The notes under the pieces: model-generated | Database searches by the model: none | What the model saw: only the letters and a program-made list of their open reading frames with translations | Told to the model about the DNA's origin: nothing | Translations under genes and position numbers: made by a program | Part shown: positions 1 through 9,779 of the stretch, one piece after another | Layout of the letters: every line of letters begins with the position of its first letter | Numbering within the stretch: position 1 is the stretch's first letter | From: Mesostigma viride | Taxonomy: Eukaryota; Streptophyta; Mesostigmatophyceae; Mesostigmatales; Mesostigmataceae | Direction of reading: 5' to 3' | NCBI GenBank assembly: GCA_009746045.1 | Contig: RPFO01000310.1 | Location: forward strand, 436,734-500,733 | Length of the DNA: 64,000 nucleotides

Positions 1-1
1 G

Positions 2-406
2 GAGCGCATTCTGCAGCACGTCCGAACCATCGTCATTCCGGAGCACCGGAGCGTCGACGACATCGAGCAAGAGCTGCACGGTTTGGTCGGGATCCAGACT
101 GTGATTACAGCCTTAGCTGAGCGGGTGCGTGCGGAGTTGGCGGCCAGGCGAGGAGAAGCTGCGGAGCCAGCTGGTGCAGTGCGACACGAGTTCGTGCAGG
201 CAGCAGCGGGTGCGGGTGTACAACGTACGTTCGCAGGCGTAATCGGCGACGAGGGTGTTGCAGCGGGACCAGTTCGACGTGAGCGACGCGGGGCGGAGCG
301 CTACAGGCGGCTGGCAGAGGTCGAGGCGGCTGCGGAAGCCATCACCGGAGGTCAGCGTGCGGCACGAGTCGGCAGGATTCCGGAGCGAGGGAGAGTTCCT
401 TTTTAG
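2..406 (+). CDS. Unidentified open frame, cut by window start
   Basis: This frame is open from the left edge to a TAG at 404-406. It would encode about 134 residues rich in Ala, Arg, Glu and Gly. I recognise no domain. The frame has no clear ATG, so if it is coding it is the 3' part of a gene or an exon. Other frames here are also fairly open because the DNA is GC-rich, so composition alone could explain it. It lies left of the TTAA transposon that begins near 796. Confidence 0.2.
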   Translation, partial: ERILQHVRTIVIPEHRSVDDIEQELHGLVGIQTVITALAERVRAELAARRGEAAEPAGAVRHEFVQAAAGAGVQRTFAGVIGDEGVAAGPVRRERRGAERYRRLAEVEAAAEAITGGQRAARVGRIPERGRVPF

Positions 407-433
407 GAACTGCCCCAACCTCGTCGCGTTCGT

Positions 434-751
434 GTGACGCGTTGGGAAGAGTTCGCCCCTCTTGGTTACGACAGTGACCTTGAGGTGGGAGCTGTGGGGG
501 TCGCTGGTCTAGGCGACGAGGAGCTTGGCGACCACGAGGTGCCAAGATACAATCCGCGGGGTGTTAACGACGGGTTGTCCCCTGTCTACTACACTAACGG
601 TGACGACGCTGTCATCGCGGGCCGACAGCGGGCCGACGACGGCGCAGCAGGTAGCAGGGTGCCAGAGCTTATCGTTGTGAGCGACAGCGACAGTGACAGC
701 GACAAAGAGAACCAGGAAGCGCCTGCGGGTGACCGTGGTGGTCTTGACTGA
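434..751 (+). CDS. Hypothetical open frame with acidic SD-repeat tail
   Basis: An open frame of about 105 codons with no internal methionine; the only start is a GTG, so an exon is more likely than a whole gene. The last third has a run of alternating Ser and Asp followed by Lys-Glu-Asn-Gln. Such acidic tails are common in nuclear proteins but do not identify one. It is in the same frame as the open frame ending at 406, and one spliced gene is possible. I do not recognise the product. Confidence 0.25.
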   Translation: MTRWEEFAPLGYDSDLEVGAVGVAGLGDEELGDHEVPRYNPRGVNDGLSPVYYTNGDDAVIAGRQRADDGAAGSRVPELIVVSDSDSDSDKENQEAPAGDRGGLD

Positions 752-795
752 GTGGTAACACTTGTCAATTTCCTTTCCTGTTCAGTAGCTTATAT

Positions 796-2680
796 TGGGA
801 CGTGGCGCGCCGAATATTTTCCGCGCCAAAAAATTCGCGGTACCGTCCGTACGGTGTATAATGTGTGCCCGGACCGCTCAACCCTCGCGGAAGTGGCCAT
901 GGCGGCATGCCTTTATGCAATATTAATCGATATGGCACGTAAACAGCTAGAAAAAATGCTTGAATTTCGCAGAAGATTAGTTGATGACCTCATTGCGTGG
1001 CGGAAAGTTTACGGTTTGCAATATCGCTAATTTCTCGAACGGCTACGGGCGCGGGGGTCCAGGATATAATTTCTCTTGCGGATCATGAAATTTAATGCAG
1101 GTTTACGGCAGCTATTGTGAGGCAACGTAGGCTCTAAAGAGCGATTATGAAGCTAACTTAATGGTGTTGTCGAGTTTGTGCCGAAGATTCCCGGTTTCTT
1201 TTACATTTCCGGCATTCAAGGTAAGAACCTACGCAGGCCTGCGCATGTCGCCTTCGACGTATTCACGGAAGGCGCACCTTCCTTGTTCGCCTGATCAATG
1301 GATGATGTCTTTTATTGTTCGAGCTTGCGTGCCAGTTTATGCATGAAACATTTCCACGCAGGCAGGTGCATTAACGTCGGCCTTTCGCCTTTTTTTCGGG
1401 CAGTTTCCCTGCAGGAAGCGCTCCATTTCTTTCGGTCGCATCGTCAGATTCCTAGCTATTTCGTACAATTTCGTGTAGTTTGTGGCTGGCATGCTAAATG
1501 CGCCGAGGTCAAGTTGTTGGTAATGTGTTGACATTTGTTTTCCATAATCCTTTGGACGTGACCTTGCTCAGACGCTTTGTTATGTGCCGGATCTGACACG
1601 CCTGTTTTAGAACGACATCCGGCATGTGCCTAGAGGCTAACAAGCTGGCATCAGCTTCTTAGCAAATTGCCCTATTGGAAAGGAAGGTGAGAGTGGTTCT
1701 TTTGCTGGCCATACTGCATGAGTGGCATTGCATTAGATAGGTGTTTCCATTGCTTTCCTTGAGCTATAACCATTAAGACTTCCCTGCTATGTGTGCAGCA
1801 AGGCAAGCTGGATAGGATGTGAATGCTTGGCATACAACATGTATGATTTGCTGCCAAGTTTGCAGGCTGCAGTTGCCTCTATTGCTTGGGCAGTCTTTCT
1901 AAGGTTTTTACACGTATACTTGCTGAGTTCTTGGCATAAATTTACATGGTAACCTTGGGCTGAGCTTAGTGTATGCTCTCTTGGTGCGTGTATGCCTAGC
2001 GATGGTGTTGCTATGCGCACGCTGGCAAGGCTGGCCATGCTGAGGGCAGGGGAGGGCAGATGAGGTGCCTAGCCTTTTCTTATGTTGTGTGATCGAGTTG
2101 GGCATGTTTTTTGGCTTCTTGGATGGAAAACATGATGCCTAGGTGGCCTTATACACAGAAAAACCTCATTTAGCGTATGTTCAGGTTTTAGCACGCCAAA
2201 CGCAATAACTTGAGCTAGACTTGTCGGAATGACCTGGGACTTGGACCACTGCTGTCCCCCTGTTAGCCGGATTTTCGCTACATTTTGTTGCCTAATCTGA
2301 AGTGTTTATGACATGTTTATTCCCAATGTCCGGTAAAAAAAGGGTACTTTTGCGGGGAAATTAATAACTGTTCAAGGTTTTGTCATTTTCATGATGTAAA
2401 TAGCTCAGCAAGCTACAAACTCAGGGAACTATAGACGCTACATTTTTTTTTGCCAACAAATGAGTGCATGGGCTGGGGCATACATAGCCCTAATTAGCGT
2501 CTTTTTCTATTTATAGCGCTATATTGGCGTATATGTGGGGGTAGTACCCCCAACAAGTGCATGGACAACTCACTAGAGATGTTATTTAGTGCCCCCAATC
2601 ATAATTTAGCATGGTGCAACTGAAATTCAAGTGATATTAGCATGGGTCAAGTTTTAAGGTTTTTGGGGTGCCACCTCCCC
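796..2680 (+). mobile_element. TTAA-target DNA transposon, copy 1 (internally deleted)
   Basis: The right end reads CACCTCCCC followed by TTAA (2681-2684). The left end at about 796 reads tGGGACGTG, matching the GGGGACGTG end of the copy at 44836-47481 apart from one base; its left TTAA has decayed. Long stretches align with the reverse complement of that second copy: the left end through the GCGGAAGTGGCCATGGC motif near 884, the region 1940-2080, and 2440-2680. The PHD-finger coding block of copy 2 is missing here, lost around 2085-2140. No open frame here looks coding. TTAA targets and short terminal inverted repeats fit piggyBac- or Kolobok-type elements; which of these is undecided. Confidence 0.75.
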
Positions 2681-2734
2681 TTAATTGCTGCTTGGCCACT
2701 TGGCTGGTTGTAGCAGATCTGAACAGGGGCCATC

Positions 2735-3912
2735 ATGAGTGAGGGAGCTATTGACCAACGAGGGCGCGGTATGGGCTTTGAGCGGCGCGGCGCTGGGATG
2801 GATGGACGCGATGGACGCGATGGACGCGATGGACGCGGTGGAGGCCAGGCGCTGGGAGACCAGGCTGCGCTGGCAGATGATCAGAGCCAAGGATCCCAGG
2901 GCGGTCAGAACGCGCCAGCTGCAGATCAAGCAGCACCTAGGCGGCCGACCGTGGCTGAGGGGTACGCGGTGCTAAGCCAGTTTCAGTCCATCAAGGACAA
3001 TTGGCAGCCCCGGGACGCGGAGAGGATGTTAGAGGACATGAACTTGTACACGGACATCTACACCGGTGACAAGCTTCGCATCCTGGCGTCTAGTGCCTAC
3101 ATAAGGCAGTCGGCGAGGCGGCTGTTCAAGTTCGTCCGGGAGCGACACACAGCGGGGGACACCTGGGCTGCGTTTATGACGCGACTCAGGGTGTTCCTGA
3201 GTGATAAGAGGACCATAGATGGTTCTCACCTGAAGCAAGAGTACCTGGACTACAAGCCCATCAAGGGGCAGCTAGTGGTCCACGCCTTTGAAGACTTTGT
3301 CAAGCTGAGGGAGGACGCCATGGCCAAAGGGTTCTTCGTTGCAGATCGGATGGCCTGGGCGACTTTCTCAAGTCGCTGCAGCTGGATCCTGTCACGATGG
3401 ACAACGTGACCATCCACATGCGCCAAGTCCATGGCTGGGCTGCCATGACGGACCAGCTGTATGAGTGTTTCAGCGGCAAGTATGTAGGTGGTAAGCGCCC
3501 ACGTCAAGGGGACGAGGAGGCCACTGAACCTGCAGTTAAGTCCATGAGGGGATCGGGCCACGGGGGCCCAGCGTCCTCGAGGGGGCCTGAGGCCTCTTCT
3601 AGGGGTCGAGGAAGGTCCAGGAGGGGGCGTGGCAGAATGGCTGGACGGGGGACACCTCCGAAGTCGGGGCATCCACAGTCCCAGTTTGACTTCAAGAGGG
3701 TGGGTGGTCCTCCCAAGGCTGGGCCCAGCAGTGGGACCTCACGGGACATCAGTCAGGTGGAATGTTATTTCTGCCAAGGGAAGGGTCACTTCAGGAATGA
3801 GTGTCCCTCGTACCTGAGGCAGGAAGGTCAGAGCAAGCCAGCTCAGGGTGGCAGCAAGGAGAAGGCTGGTCCATCCCAGGATAAGGGCAAGGGCAAGGCT
3901 GCTGATCATTGA
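2735..3912 (+). CDS. gag: CopA Gag with CCHC zinc knuckle (one frameshift)
   Basis: Structural capsid and nucleocapsid protein of CopA. The ATG at 2735 opens a frame with a basic Gly/Arg/Asp-rich N terminus built on a 9-base tandem repeat, then a capsid-like helical region. The frame is lost near 3350; the second frame, open through 3350-3912, continues the protein with an Arg/Gly-rich stretch and a zinc knuckle C-x2-C-x4-H-x4-C (CYFCQGKGHFRNEC) at about 3760-3805. It ends in TGA at 3910-3912. Pol follows in the same reading frame, so only this stop separates Gag from Pol. The frameshift looks like one lost or gained base and may be mutation or a sequence error. Confidence 0.8.
2801..2838 (+). 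repeat. 9-bp tandem repeat GATGGACGC, about 4 units
   Basis: Four near-perfect head-to-tail copies of GATGGACGC inside the CopA gag N terminus. They encode an Asp-Gly-Arg repeat in the gag frame. The unit length is a multiple of three, so length change would not break the frame. Confidence 0.8.
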
Positions 3913-3945
3913 CTTGAGCCTGCACACATCCCTGAACCCTGGAGG

Positions 3946-6900
3946 GTGCCCCCAGGGGTGTGTAATGTAGCTGCTAGTGACGGCAGTGAGGGGCAGCCCC
4001 ATGCTCTAGTGACAGAGCCTATTGGACACGATGGGGCAAGCTTGGTTACCACAGAGAGTATGCCAGCTGTAGCTGCAGTGGTTACTCGCCAACGTGCCCG
4101 CCATGGCGGTGCTGAGCCTGAGGTAGGACCTGGTGCTGTGGACCCAGGTGGATCTCAGAAGCATTCTGACCGTGCAGGACTGGCACAGGATGGTCAGGAT
4201 GAGGATAGGGCTGGAGACAGTCTGACAGGCACGACCCTGGTGCCTCCTGTACATAAGGGATCTGTACATACCTTGAGTGCTAATAATGACAATAAAAGAT
4301 TTTCTCTCTTGTATGACATTGCCTCAAGGTTGCATACCATGTTTGGCCATGCAGCTCAGTCTTTGCAAGTTGCTAGACGGCTGGGAGGAAGTGAGTTGTA
4401 CTCCATCTGCCAACAGGTTGCTCAAGCTTGCAAGTGCAGGCTAGTTGCTAGAAAGCCCAAGCAGTCTCATGCCAGGACTCCTATTTTGCAGCCAGGCCAT
4501 GTGCAGGTAGATATTCAGAGAATCAGGGGTTTGAAGCTGCTGGTGGCAGTGGACAGATATACCAAGTACAAGACCCTAGAGATCCTGCCTGACATGGAGA
4601 AGCCTACATTAATTGCTGCTCTGAAGTTGACAAGGAGCAGGTACCCTGGGTTGGAGTTGCTGCAGTGTGACATTCAGTTTGAGTGCTGTGAGAACCTGCC
4701 AGAGTTTCCAGAGTTGCTGATTACACCCAGGGAGAGCCACGGCCAGCAAGGGGTTGTGGAGAGAGCCATCCAAGAGATCAAGACTGTGCTGCTGGTGGAG
4801 AGGATTCCAAGGACGTCATCTGCCATTGTGACATCTGCATGGCTACGTTCTGTGGAGGATAGGCTGAACCTCAGGACTCCCATGTTCTTTGGTGACATTG
4901 CCATCAATCCTCTTATGCTGCACACCAGGATGCTGCCAGCTGATGCTGAGCAGGCATGGAAGGAGAAGCTAGAGGCCAAGTTCCTCAAGCTGAGGCAGAA
5001 AGACAAGGGCTGGAGTGTCCTAGAACCTAACGTTGGACAACAGGTTGTTGTGTGGAAGGAGCCAAGCTTTCCAGGGAAACGTGGCAGCTGGCATGATGGG
5101 GTGGTGACCCGAGTAGAAGCCGCTGGCCATAAGTGCTGGGTGGCCATTGATGGCTCCCAAGCAGTGCACCGTCTGTCCTGGTCAAAGATCCGTCCCCGGG
5201 GAGGTAATCAAGGAGACCTCTTCCAGGTGCCCGTTGGTGTACAAGGCGGGGGTGACGTGGAACTTCCTGATCAGGGTGCTACAGCTGTATCGAGCCCTCA
5301 GGGTGACCCTGGCCCGGCCCCTGGGGTACCTTCACATACGGTGGTTGGGCAAGCAGGCGGACAGGCTGCACCTCCGGAACGGCCCGACACCAGGCCTAGG
5401 GGTGTGCGTCTATCAGATATTGTACAGGCTTTGCAAAGAGCCAAGAAGGAGCCTAAGGTGTCCAAGCTTGTCCAGTTGGATGAACCTGAGGTAGCTGCCA
5501 TGGAGATAGATACCAATGCACAGGTTTCTGTCATGGGACCTCAGCATACAGGAGAACTGCTGGTCGGAGAACCAAGTTGCCCCTGGGTGTCTGATTTCAG
5601 TGGTAGGACGCATCTAAGGGTGTTGGGAGAGGTTACTGCCCCTGTCATGGGTGTGGATGTGACCTTCCTTGTCCTAGAGGACTATGATGGCCCTGTGATT
5701 TTGGGTCAGAATTTTCTGGGCAATCCTGGGATTTCTATCAGAGCTACAGCTCTGAGAAGAGATGGCTGGGGGATGATTCCCCTAGAAAATTTCAGGACAA
5801 CATTTCCAGTCAGGTGCAGGGCCAAGCCGGTCAAGGGTGTAAAATGGGATGAAGGGGAGGTGCCCCCAGCAGCCAGTTTGGTGATTCCAGCTGTGTTGCA
5901 CCCCAGCAGTATTGGCATAACTCACAGGAGCCTTGCTGCACACTCTCCTTTGACATATGACCAGCTAGTCCAAGAGATGAGCTCGCCTACTTTGTTTGAG
6001 GCTTGGAAGCTCGCCTTCTCCAAGGCATTGGAGGAGTGGTTGCAGTTTGAGTGTGCTGCACCAACAGACAGACGTCCCCCAGCATCAAGGAAGCTTGCTT
6101 TGAGATTTGTGCTGAAGAGGAAGGTTGTGGATGAGGTATCAGTGCCCCATGTCAGGCCTGTCCTGAATGAGTATCACGGCACGGGGAGTCTGCCAGGAGA
6201 GGAGCTGTACACGCCAGGGATGTTACACGACACATGGAGAATTTTGCTATGTCTCTACGTGGGGTTGCTGAACAGGGGAGCAGCTATGTCATCAGTGCTG
6301 CTGGACTTCAAGAGGGCATTTTTAAAATCTGATCCAGAAGTGGCCAGGAGGGTGTGGAAGCAGGATGAGCCTTACTGTGTTGAGGTGCCTGCCATCTGGA
6401 AGCTGGAGCTGCATCAACAATTCCTGGTTATTCTGAAGGGCCTGGAAGGACTCAGGTCGAGCCCAATCATCTGGAGACTCACGCTGCAGGAAGCTCTGAT
6501 CAGTGAGTGTGGCTTGAGAGTGTCTTCAGTTGATCCCTGTTTGCTGCTGGCCCAATGGGAGGGTCTGCCAGTGTATGCTAGTTTGCATGGAGATGATCTG
6601 CATTTGCTAGCCCCCACGACCTGGCTGAAGAAGTTTATTCCTGTCATCAGTGGCAAGTTTTCACTGGGCAAGGAGCTGTGGCAGGAGCCCAACAAGCCTG
6701 TAGTGTTCTGTGGAATGCAGGCTACCCTGTTCAGGAGGGATGGGGAGTGGAGTATCAGGCTTCAGGCTGGAGGAGATTATAAACAGACCATTGTGAAGGC
6801 CTTGCCAGAGAAGATCACCCAGGCTGCAGGACCTGAGTTGAGAGGCATGTGGGCCTGGTTTGCCAGCATCTGTGGTCCGTCTTTGATGGTCCATAGCAGA

Positions 6901-7503
6901 ATGCCTGATGAGGTGCTTGAGGATGAGAAGCCTCGAGTCATAGCCCGATTGGTGGAGAGTACCCCTGATCTGATTTTGTCTGGGATTGACTTTGCCCAGC
7001 CTATCACCTTGGAGATCTTTGTTGACAGTTCCATGGATGCTCGCCAGGTTACCAAGGTCAGGGGGAGATCTGCTGCTCTGTTTGCTTTTTATCAGAGCAG
7101 GGCAAGTTTGTTCAGCTGGTACAGCAGACTGCAGAAGAGGGTCTGTATCAGTTCAGATGTGGCAGAATGCAGGGCCATATGCGAGGGGATCCAGTCCAGC
7201 TTGTACATAAAGGAGTTAATGCTGGAGCTGGCTTCAGTTACCCCTTGGACCTTGCAGATGGAGACGTTGTTGCTAACAGACAGCATGGGTATGGTCCAGT
7301 TTGTTCACAAGCAGCTGGCCAGAAGCCGGGACCTGGATTATTTGTTGCTGAAGGAGTTGGCCAGTTTGGTTGACTTGAAGCACATCCCTGGCGAGGAGAA
7401 CCCTGCTGATGCATTGACCAAACTGCCACACAAGGCCCCAGCCCAGTACAATGTACTGAGGAAGCTCATGAATGCTGACTGTCAAGTCGGTCTATCTGTC
7501 TAA
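3946..7503 (+). CDS. pol: CopA Pol: integrase, retropepsin-like, RT, RNase H
   Basis: The frame is open from 3913, right after the gag TGA; 3946 is a GTG, so production by readthrough is likely. Approximate domains: H..H zinc region near residue 130-165; integrase core with Asp in QVDIQ (about 189), Asp in LLQCDIQ (about 241) and Glu in GVVERAIQ (about 271); an integrase C-terminal basic segment to about 420; a retropepsin-like fold with IDTNAQVSV (about 522) and VILGQNFL (about 586); RT with LLDFKRAF (about 786) and LHGDDLHLLA (about 883); RNase H with FVDSSMD, AECRA, LLTDS and NPADALTK. RT and RNase H are copia-type. Placing the protease between integrase and RT is unusual: Ty1/copia has PR-INT-RT-RH. 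The RT box is HGDD where most copias have YVDD. Confidence 0.88.
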   Translation: MPPGVCNVAASDGSEGQPHALVTEPIGHDGASLVTTESMPAVAAVVTRQRARHGGAEPEVGPGAVDPGGSQKHSDRAGLAQDGQDEDRAGDSLTGTTLVPPVHKGSVHTLSANNDNKRFSLLYDIASRLHTMFGHAAQSLQVARRLGGSELYSICQQVAQACKCRLVARKPKQSHARTPILQPGHVQVDIQRIRGLKLLVAVDRYTKYKTLEILPDMEKPTLIAALKLTRSRYPGLELLQCDIQFECCENLPEFPELLITPRESHGQQGVVERAIQEIKTVLLVERIPRTSSAIVTSAWLRSVEDRLNLRTPMFFGDIAINPLMLHTRMLPADAEQAWKEKLEAKFLKLRQKDKGWSVLEPNVGQQVVVWKEPSFPGKRGSWHDGVVTRVEAAGHKCWVAIDGSQAVHRLSWSKIRPRGGNQGDLFQVPVGVQGGGDVELPDQGATAVSSPQGDPGPAPGVPSHTVVGQAGGQAAPPERPDTRPRGVRLSDIVQALQRAKKEPKVSKLVQLDEPEVAAMEIDTNAQVSVMGPQHTGELLVGEPSCPWVSDFSGRTHLRVLGEVTAPVMGVDVTFLVLEDYDGPVILGQNFLGNPGISIRATALRRDGWGMIPLENFRTTFPVRCRAKPVKGVKWDEGEVPPAASLVIPAVLHPSSIGITHRSLAAHSPLTYDQLVQEMSSPTLFEAWKLAFSKALEEWLQFECAAPTDRRPPASRKLALRFVLKRKVVDEVSVPHVRPVLNEYHGTGSLPGEELYTPGMLHDTWRILLCLYVGLLNRGAAMSSVLLDFKRAFLKSDPEVARRVWKQDEPYCVEVPAIWKLELHQQFLVILKGLEGLRSSPIIWRLTLQEALISECGLRVSSVDPCLLLAQWEGLPVYASLHGDDLHLLAPTTWLKKFIPVISGKFSLGKELWQEPNKPVVFCGMQATLFRRDGEWSIRLQAGGDYKQTIVKALPEKITQAAGPELRGMWAWFASICGPSLMVHSRMPDEVLEDEKPRVIARLVESTPDLILSGIDFAQPITLEIFVDSSMDARQVTKVRGRSAALFAFYQSRASLFSWYSRLQKRVCISSDVAECRAICEGIQSSLYIKELMLELASVTPWTLQMETLLLTDSMGMVQFVHKQLARSRDLDYLLLKELASLVDLKHIPGEENPADALTKLPHKAPAQYNVLRKLMNADCQVGLSV

Positions 7504-7755
7504 AAGCTGAGAGCTGGGTGCTTAAGTCTCTGGGTATCAGGCTGGGAGCTTGATTGTACATAATCCTGAGCACACCTTGAGGGGTGAGACATGTCTCTGG
7601 TGTGGGAATGTCTGACATTGTCTCTGATGGAGAGATGTCTATCTGGGGTTTTCATCTCAGTCTGAGGTTTCCCCAGATCTGTGGTTTGTGGGCGGGGTTC
7701 GATTCCCTGGTGCCGTCTTAAGGCGGAGTTTCACGGACTGCATGGCTGACCCATC

Positions 7756-8502
7756 TGTCAAATATCTAGCGATGTTTCTCTACTTTTGTCACGCATTATG
7801 GTATCACGCATTATATGCGGGAAAAATTGACGCCGTCAGCTAGGTGTTTATTTACACGACTTGTTGTTGGGTTTGCATCCCTATTAATTGCACCCACAGG
7901 TCGTTGACTAACTTAATATCATATACAATGTTTGAGTGTACTAAAATCCGAATGATGTTGCTCGGAATACACTAGCAAGCGTTACCTGTCAGCACCGTTA
8001 CAGGTGCCGTAATTTACATCGGCTCTCTCCGGATCAGATCAGGTCCGCAGTTTGTGGTGCCGCCCTGGAGGCGATAGGACTTTGAGCCTATCAGACCACA
8101 CACACAATGTACCATGATGTGGACAATAGATTACAGGCTGCAAAGTCGTTATTATCTAGTGTTCTTTCCGTGGTTGTAGAGACGCTAAGCTGCAGTGCCG
8201 TCAGATGTAAATCAACGGTGCATAATGCATTAGCCGCCACTACTTTGTGTGCCTAGAGTTGTTTTGCTTGCTAGCCGTGTGTGGCCCCGACCCAGTGTTG
8301 GTCGTGTGACCCTGCCCAGTGTTGGCATTGTCATTTGCCCTGGCCCAGTGTTGGCTATGGTAGACTGCGCCCAGTGTTGGCCGCACCGTGTTTTCCACTC
8401 TCAGTAAACGTATTTTAATACAAGAAGTCTTTTCCATACACTTGTGCAATATCTGGGTCATAACAGGCAAAAGATCTTTCCTCCGAGCCCCGGTTTCTGA
8501 CA
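7756..8502 (+). repeat. 5' LTR of the gag-only element
   Basis: 747 bp, TGTCA...TGACA. It differs from the 3' LTR at a T/A near the start and at TG/AA in a GCCGTGTGTGG context. It contains four copies of CCCAGTGTTGG at 8291, 8314, 8344 and 8370. Confidence 0.93.
8291..8380 (+). repeat. Four spaced copies of CCCAGTGTTGG in the LTR
   Basis: The 11-base motif CCCAGTGTTGG occurs four times at spacings of 23, 30 and 26 bases, and again at the same places in the 3' LTR. Its regular recurrence inside an LTR suggests binding sites in the promoter region. That role is inference. Confidence 0.6.
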
Positions 8503-8518
8503 TGGTATCGAGTAGCGA
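8503..8518 (+). promoter_or_regulatory. Primer binding site, initiator-Met tRNA-like
   Basis: The sequence directly after the 5' LTR is TGGTATCGAGTAGC. It resembles TGGTATCAGAGC, the usual copia and gypsy primer site complementary to the 3' end of initiator methionine tRNA. Confidence 0.7.
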
Positions 8519-8920
8519 GTGATGCCTATGAACCCATATTTTCCAATTCCCAACGACCGCAACCTGAGATCTGGAATTGAGCTTTTTCAATTTCCCGAAG
8601 AATCTTGCCCAGACTACCTCGCAAGAGCAAATCTGCTTTTTGCCCAAGTTGAAGACATCTTCCCGGGCGTGTTTCCTGAATCTGCCTACTGCCGCTGGCT
8701 CCTGCGTGGCATTCGACAAGAATTTTTCAACTGTGTGTGTTTCAGCGAACTTCCAGACTTTTCAATCAGAAATCTACAGGATCTGCTCGACAACAACGCA
8801 GTATCTCTGGAGAGATTAAATCACACTTTACTTCACATTACAAATCTCCAACGCAATCAAGAACATGTCGGGAGGTGCGCCAGCTGTGGCACGAGAAGTC
8901 AAGGAGAGCAGCGTTCTTAG
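8519..8920 (+). CDS. Small upstream ORF in the gag-only element
   Basis: About 133 codons, starting just after the primer site and overlapping the Gag start at 8865 in another frame. The middle has a helical, aromatic-rich composition (for example LFQFPEESCPDYLAR) reminiscent of capsid N-terminal domains in gypsy Gag proteins. I cannot assign it to a family. It could be a second structural protein or the remnant of an ancestral gag. The stop lies 56 bases inside the Gag frame. Confidence 0.5.
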   Translation: MMPMNPYFPIPNDRNLRSGIELFQFPEESCPDYLARANLLFAQVEDIFPGVFPESAYCRWLLRGIRQEFFNCVCFSELPDFSIRNLQDLLDNNAVSLERLNHTLLHITNLQRNQEHVGRCASCGTRSQGEQRS

Positions 8921-9749
8921 TGCTCTCAAGAATCTCAACTTCGATGGGAGCGACCCCAAGAAATTCACCGGATTCCGAATCAAGGCGGAAGGGCAATTCG
9001 ACGCCCTCGGATATTCAGATGTACTAGCTGGAAAGGATCCGATCGTGGTAAAGCAGCAAAAAATTGGCTACGCTGCCCTGATTGCTGGCCTCGACGGCAA
9101 CGCGCTACTGCATGCCGCTACGGCCCCCAACAAGTATATGCACGAGGCGTGGACCGTCCTGGTTGACGTCTATGGACATGACGAAACGACATCCACCCAT
9201 CAGGCCGCGACACTTGAGGAACTGCTGTCGGCTGAGCAGATTCCCATGGATTCTGTTCCTGCAAATATCAATCTCACCGAACGAAAGTACCTGGAATATA
9301 ATAAACTAAGCAACAATAAACTCCATGATTCTATCCTGGTGACATCACACCGCCGCAGACTTCCTGCCCAGTATGGCCCCGTCCTGGCGGCGTACAACCT
9401 TCCCCCCGACTTGACGTGGAAAGACTACAAGACCGCCGTCCTGAAAGTGGACGACCATCTGCGTGTGCACCGCGCGGCCCAAGCTGGCAGCTCAGATTCC
9501 AGTGCACCAGTGTATCATACTGCTGCCTGCCCCCACTGTGCGGGTACTATCGACGAATCAGTCTTCCTCACCAAGGGTGGGAAAGTGCTGACCTGCAAGC
9601 ACTGCCACCGTACCGGCCACACTGAGGATCGCTGCTGGTCCAAGAAGGCGGAGAACAAGTCCAAGAAACCTGAGGCGCACTTCACCATGGACGGCGAGCC
9701 ACTGGCTGACGACGTGGCAGATGTTCCTGCTGGTTTTTTCATTGAGTAG
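8865..9749 (+). CDS. gag: Gag polyprotein with zinc knuckle (gag-only element)
   Basis: An intact frame of 294 codons from an ATG. It has a copia-type Gag capsid region (residues about 15-200) and then two Cys clusters: CPHC near residue 225 and a CCHC knuckle CKHCHRTGHTEDRC near 245. The tail is acidic. It is the main protein of the element; it would package the element's RNA while RT and integrase come from a partner. The frame has no visible breaks, in contrast to most coding regions in this window. Confidence 0.88.
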   Translation: MSGGAPAVAREVKESSVLSALKNLNFDGSDPKKFTGFRIKAEGQFDALGYSDVLAGKDPIVVKQQKIGYAALIAGLDGNALLHAATAPNKYMHEAWTVLVDVYGHDETTSTHQAATLEELLSAEQIPMDSVPANINLTERKYLEYNKLSNNKLHDSILVTSHRRRLPAQYGPVLAAYNLPPDLTWKDYKTAVLKVDDHLRVHRAAQAGSSDSSAPVYHTAACPHCAGTIDESVFLTKGGKVLTCKHCHRTGHTEDRCWSKKAENKSKKPEAHFTMDGEPLADDVADVPAGFFIE

Positions 9750-9779
9750 CCGGAATACGTGACATGCAGTATGGGGGTG

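Larger units (their letters stand above)
2685..7755 (+). mobile_element. Copia-like LTR retrotransposon CopA (body, LTRs not found)
   Basis: A gag region followed by a long pol frame with integrase, a retropepsin-like segment, copia-type RT and copia-type RNase H. The TTAA transposon ends 50 bases before the gag ATG, so the 5' leader is interrupted. On the 3' side the sequence after the pol stop is interrupted at 7756 by a gag-only LTR element, and the target sequence resumes at 10527. I found no matching pair of terminal repeats, so the element's limits are uncertain. The domain order is discussed under pol. Confidence 0.8.

Noticed and set aside
1161-2105. Short open frames inside TTAA transposon copy 1
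   Set aside because: They are not preserved in the aligned copy 2 and have no recognisable features.
7690-7722. tRNA-like T arm (CGGGG-TTCGATT-CCCTG) in the CopA 3' region
   Set aside because: The T arm pairs well, but no matching acceptor, D arm or anticodon arm lies upstream, so it is not a tRNA gene.
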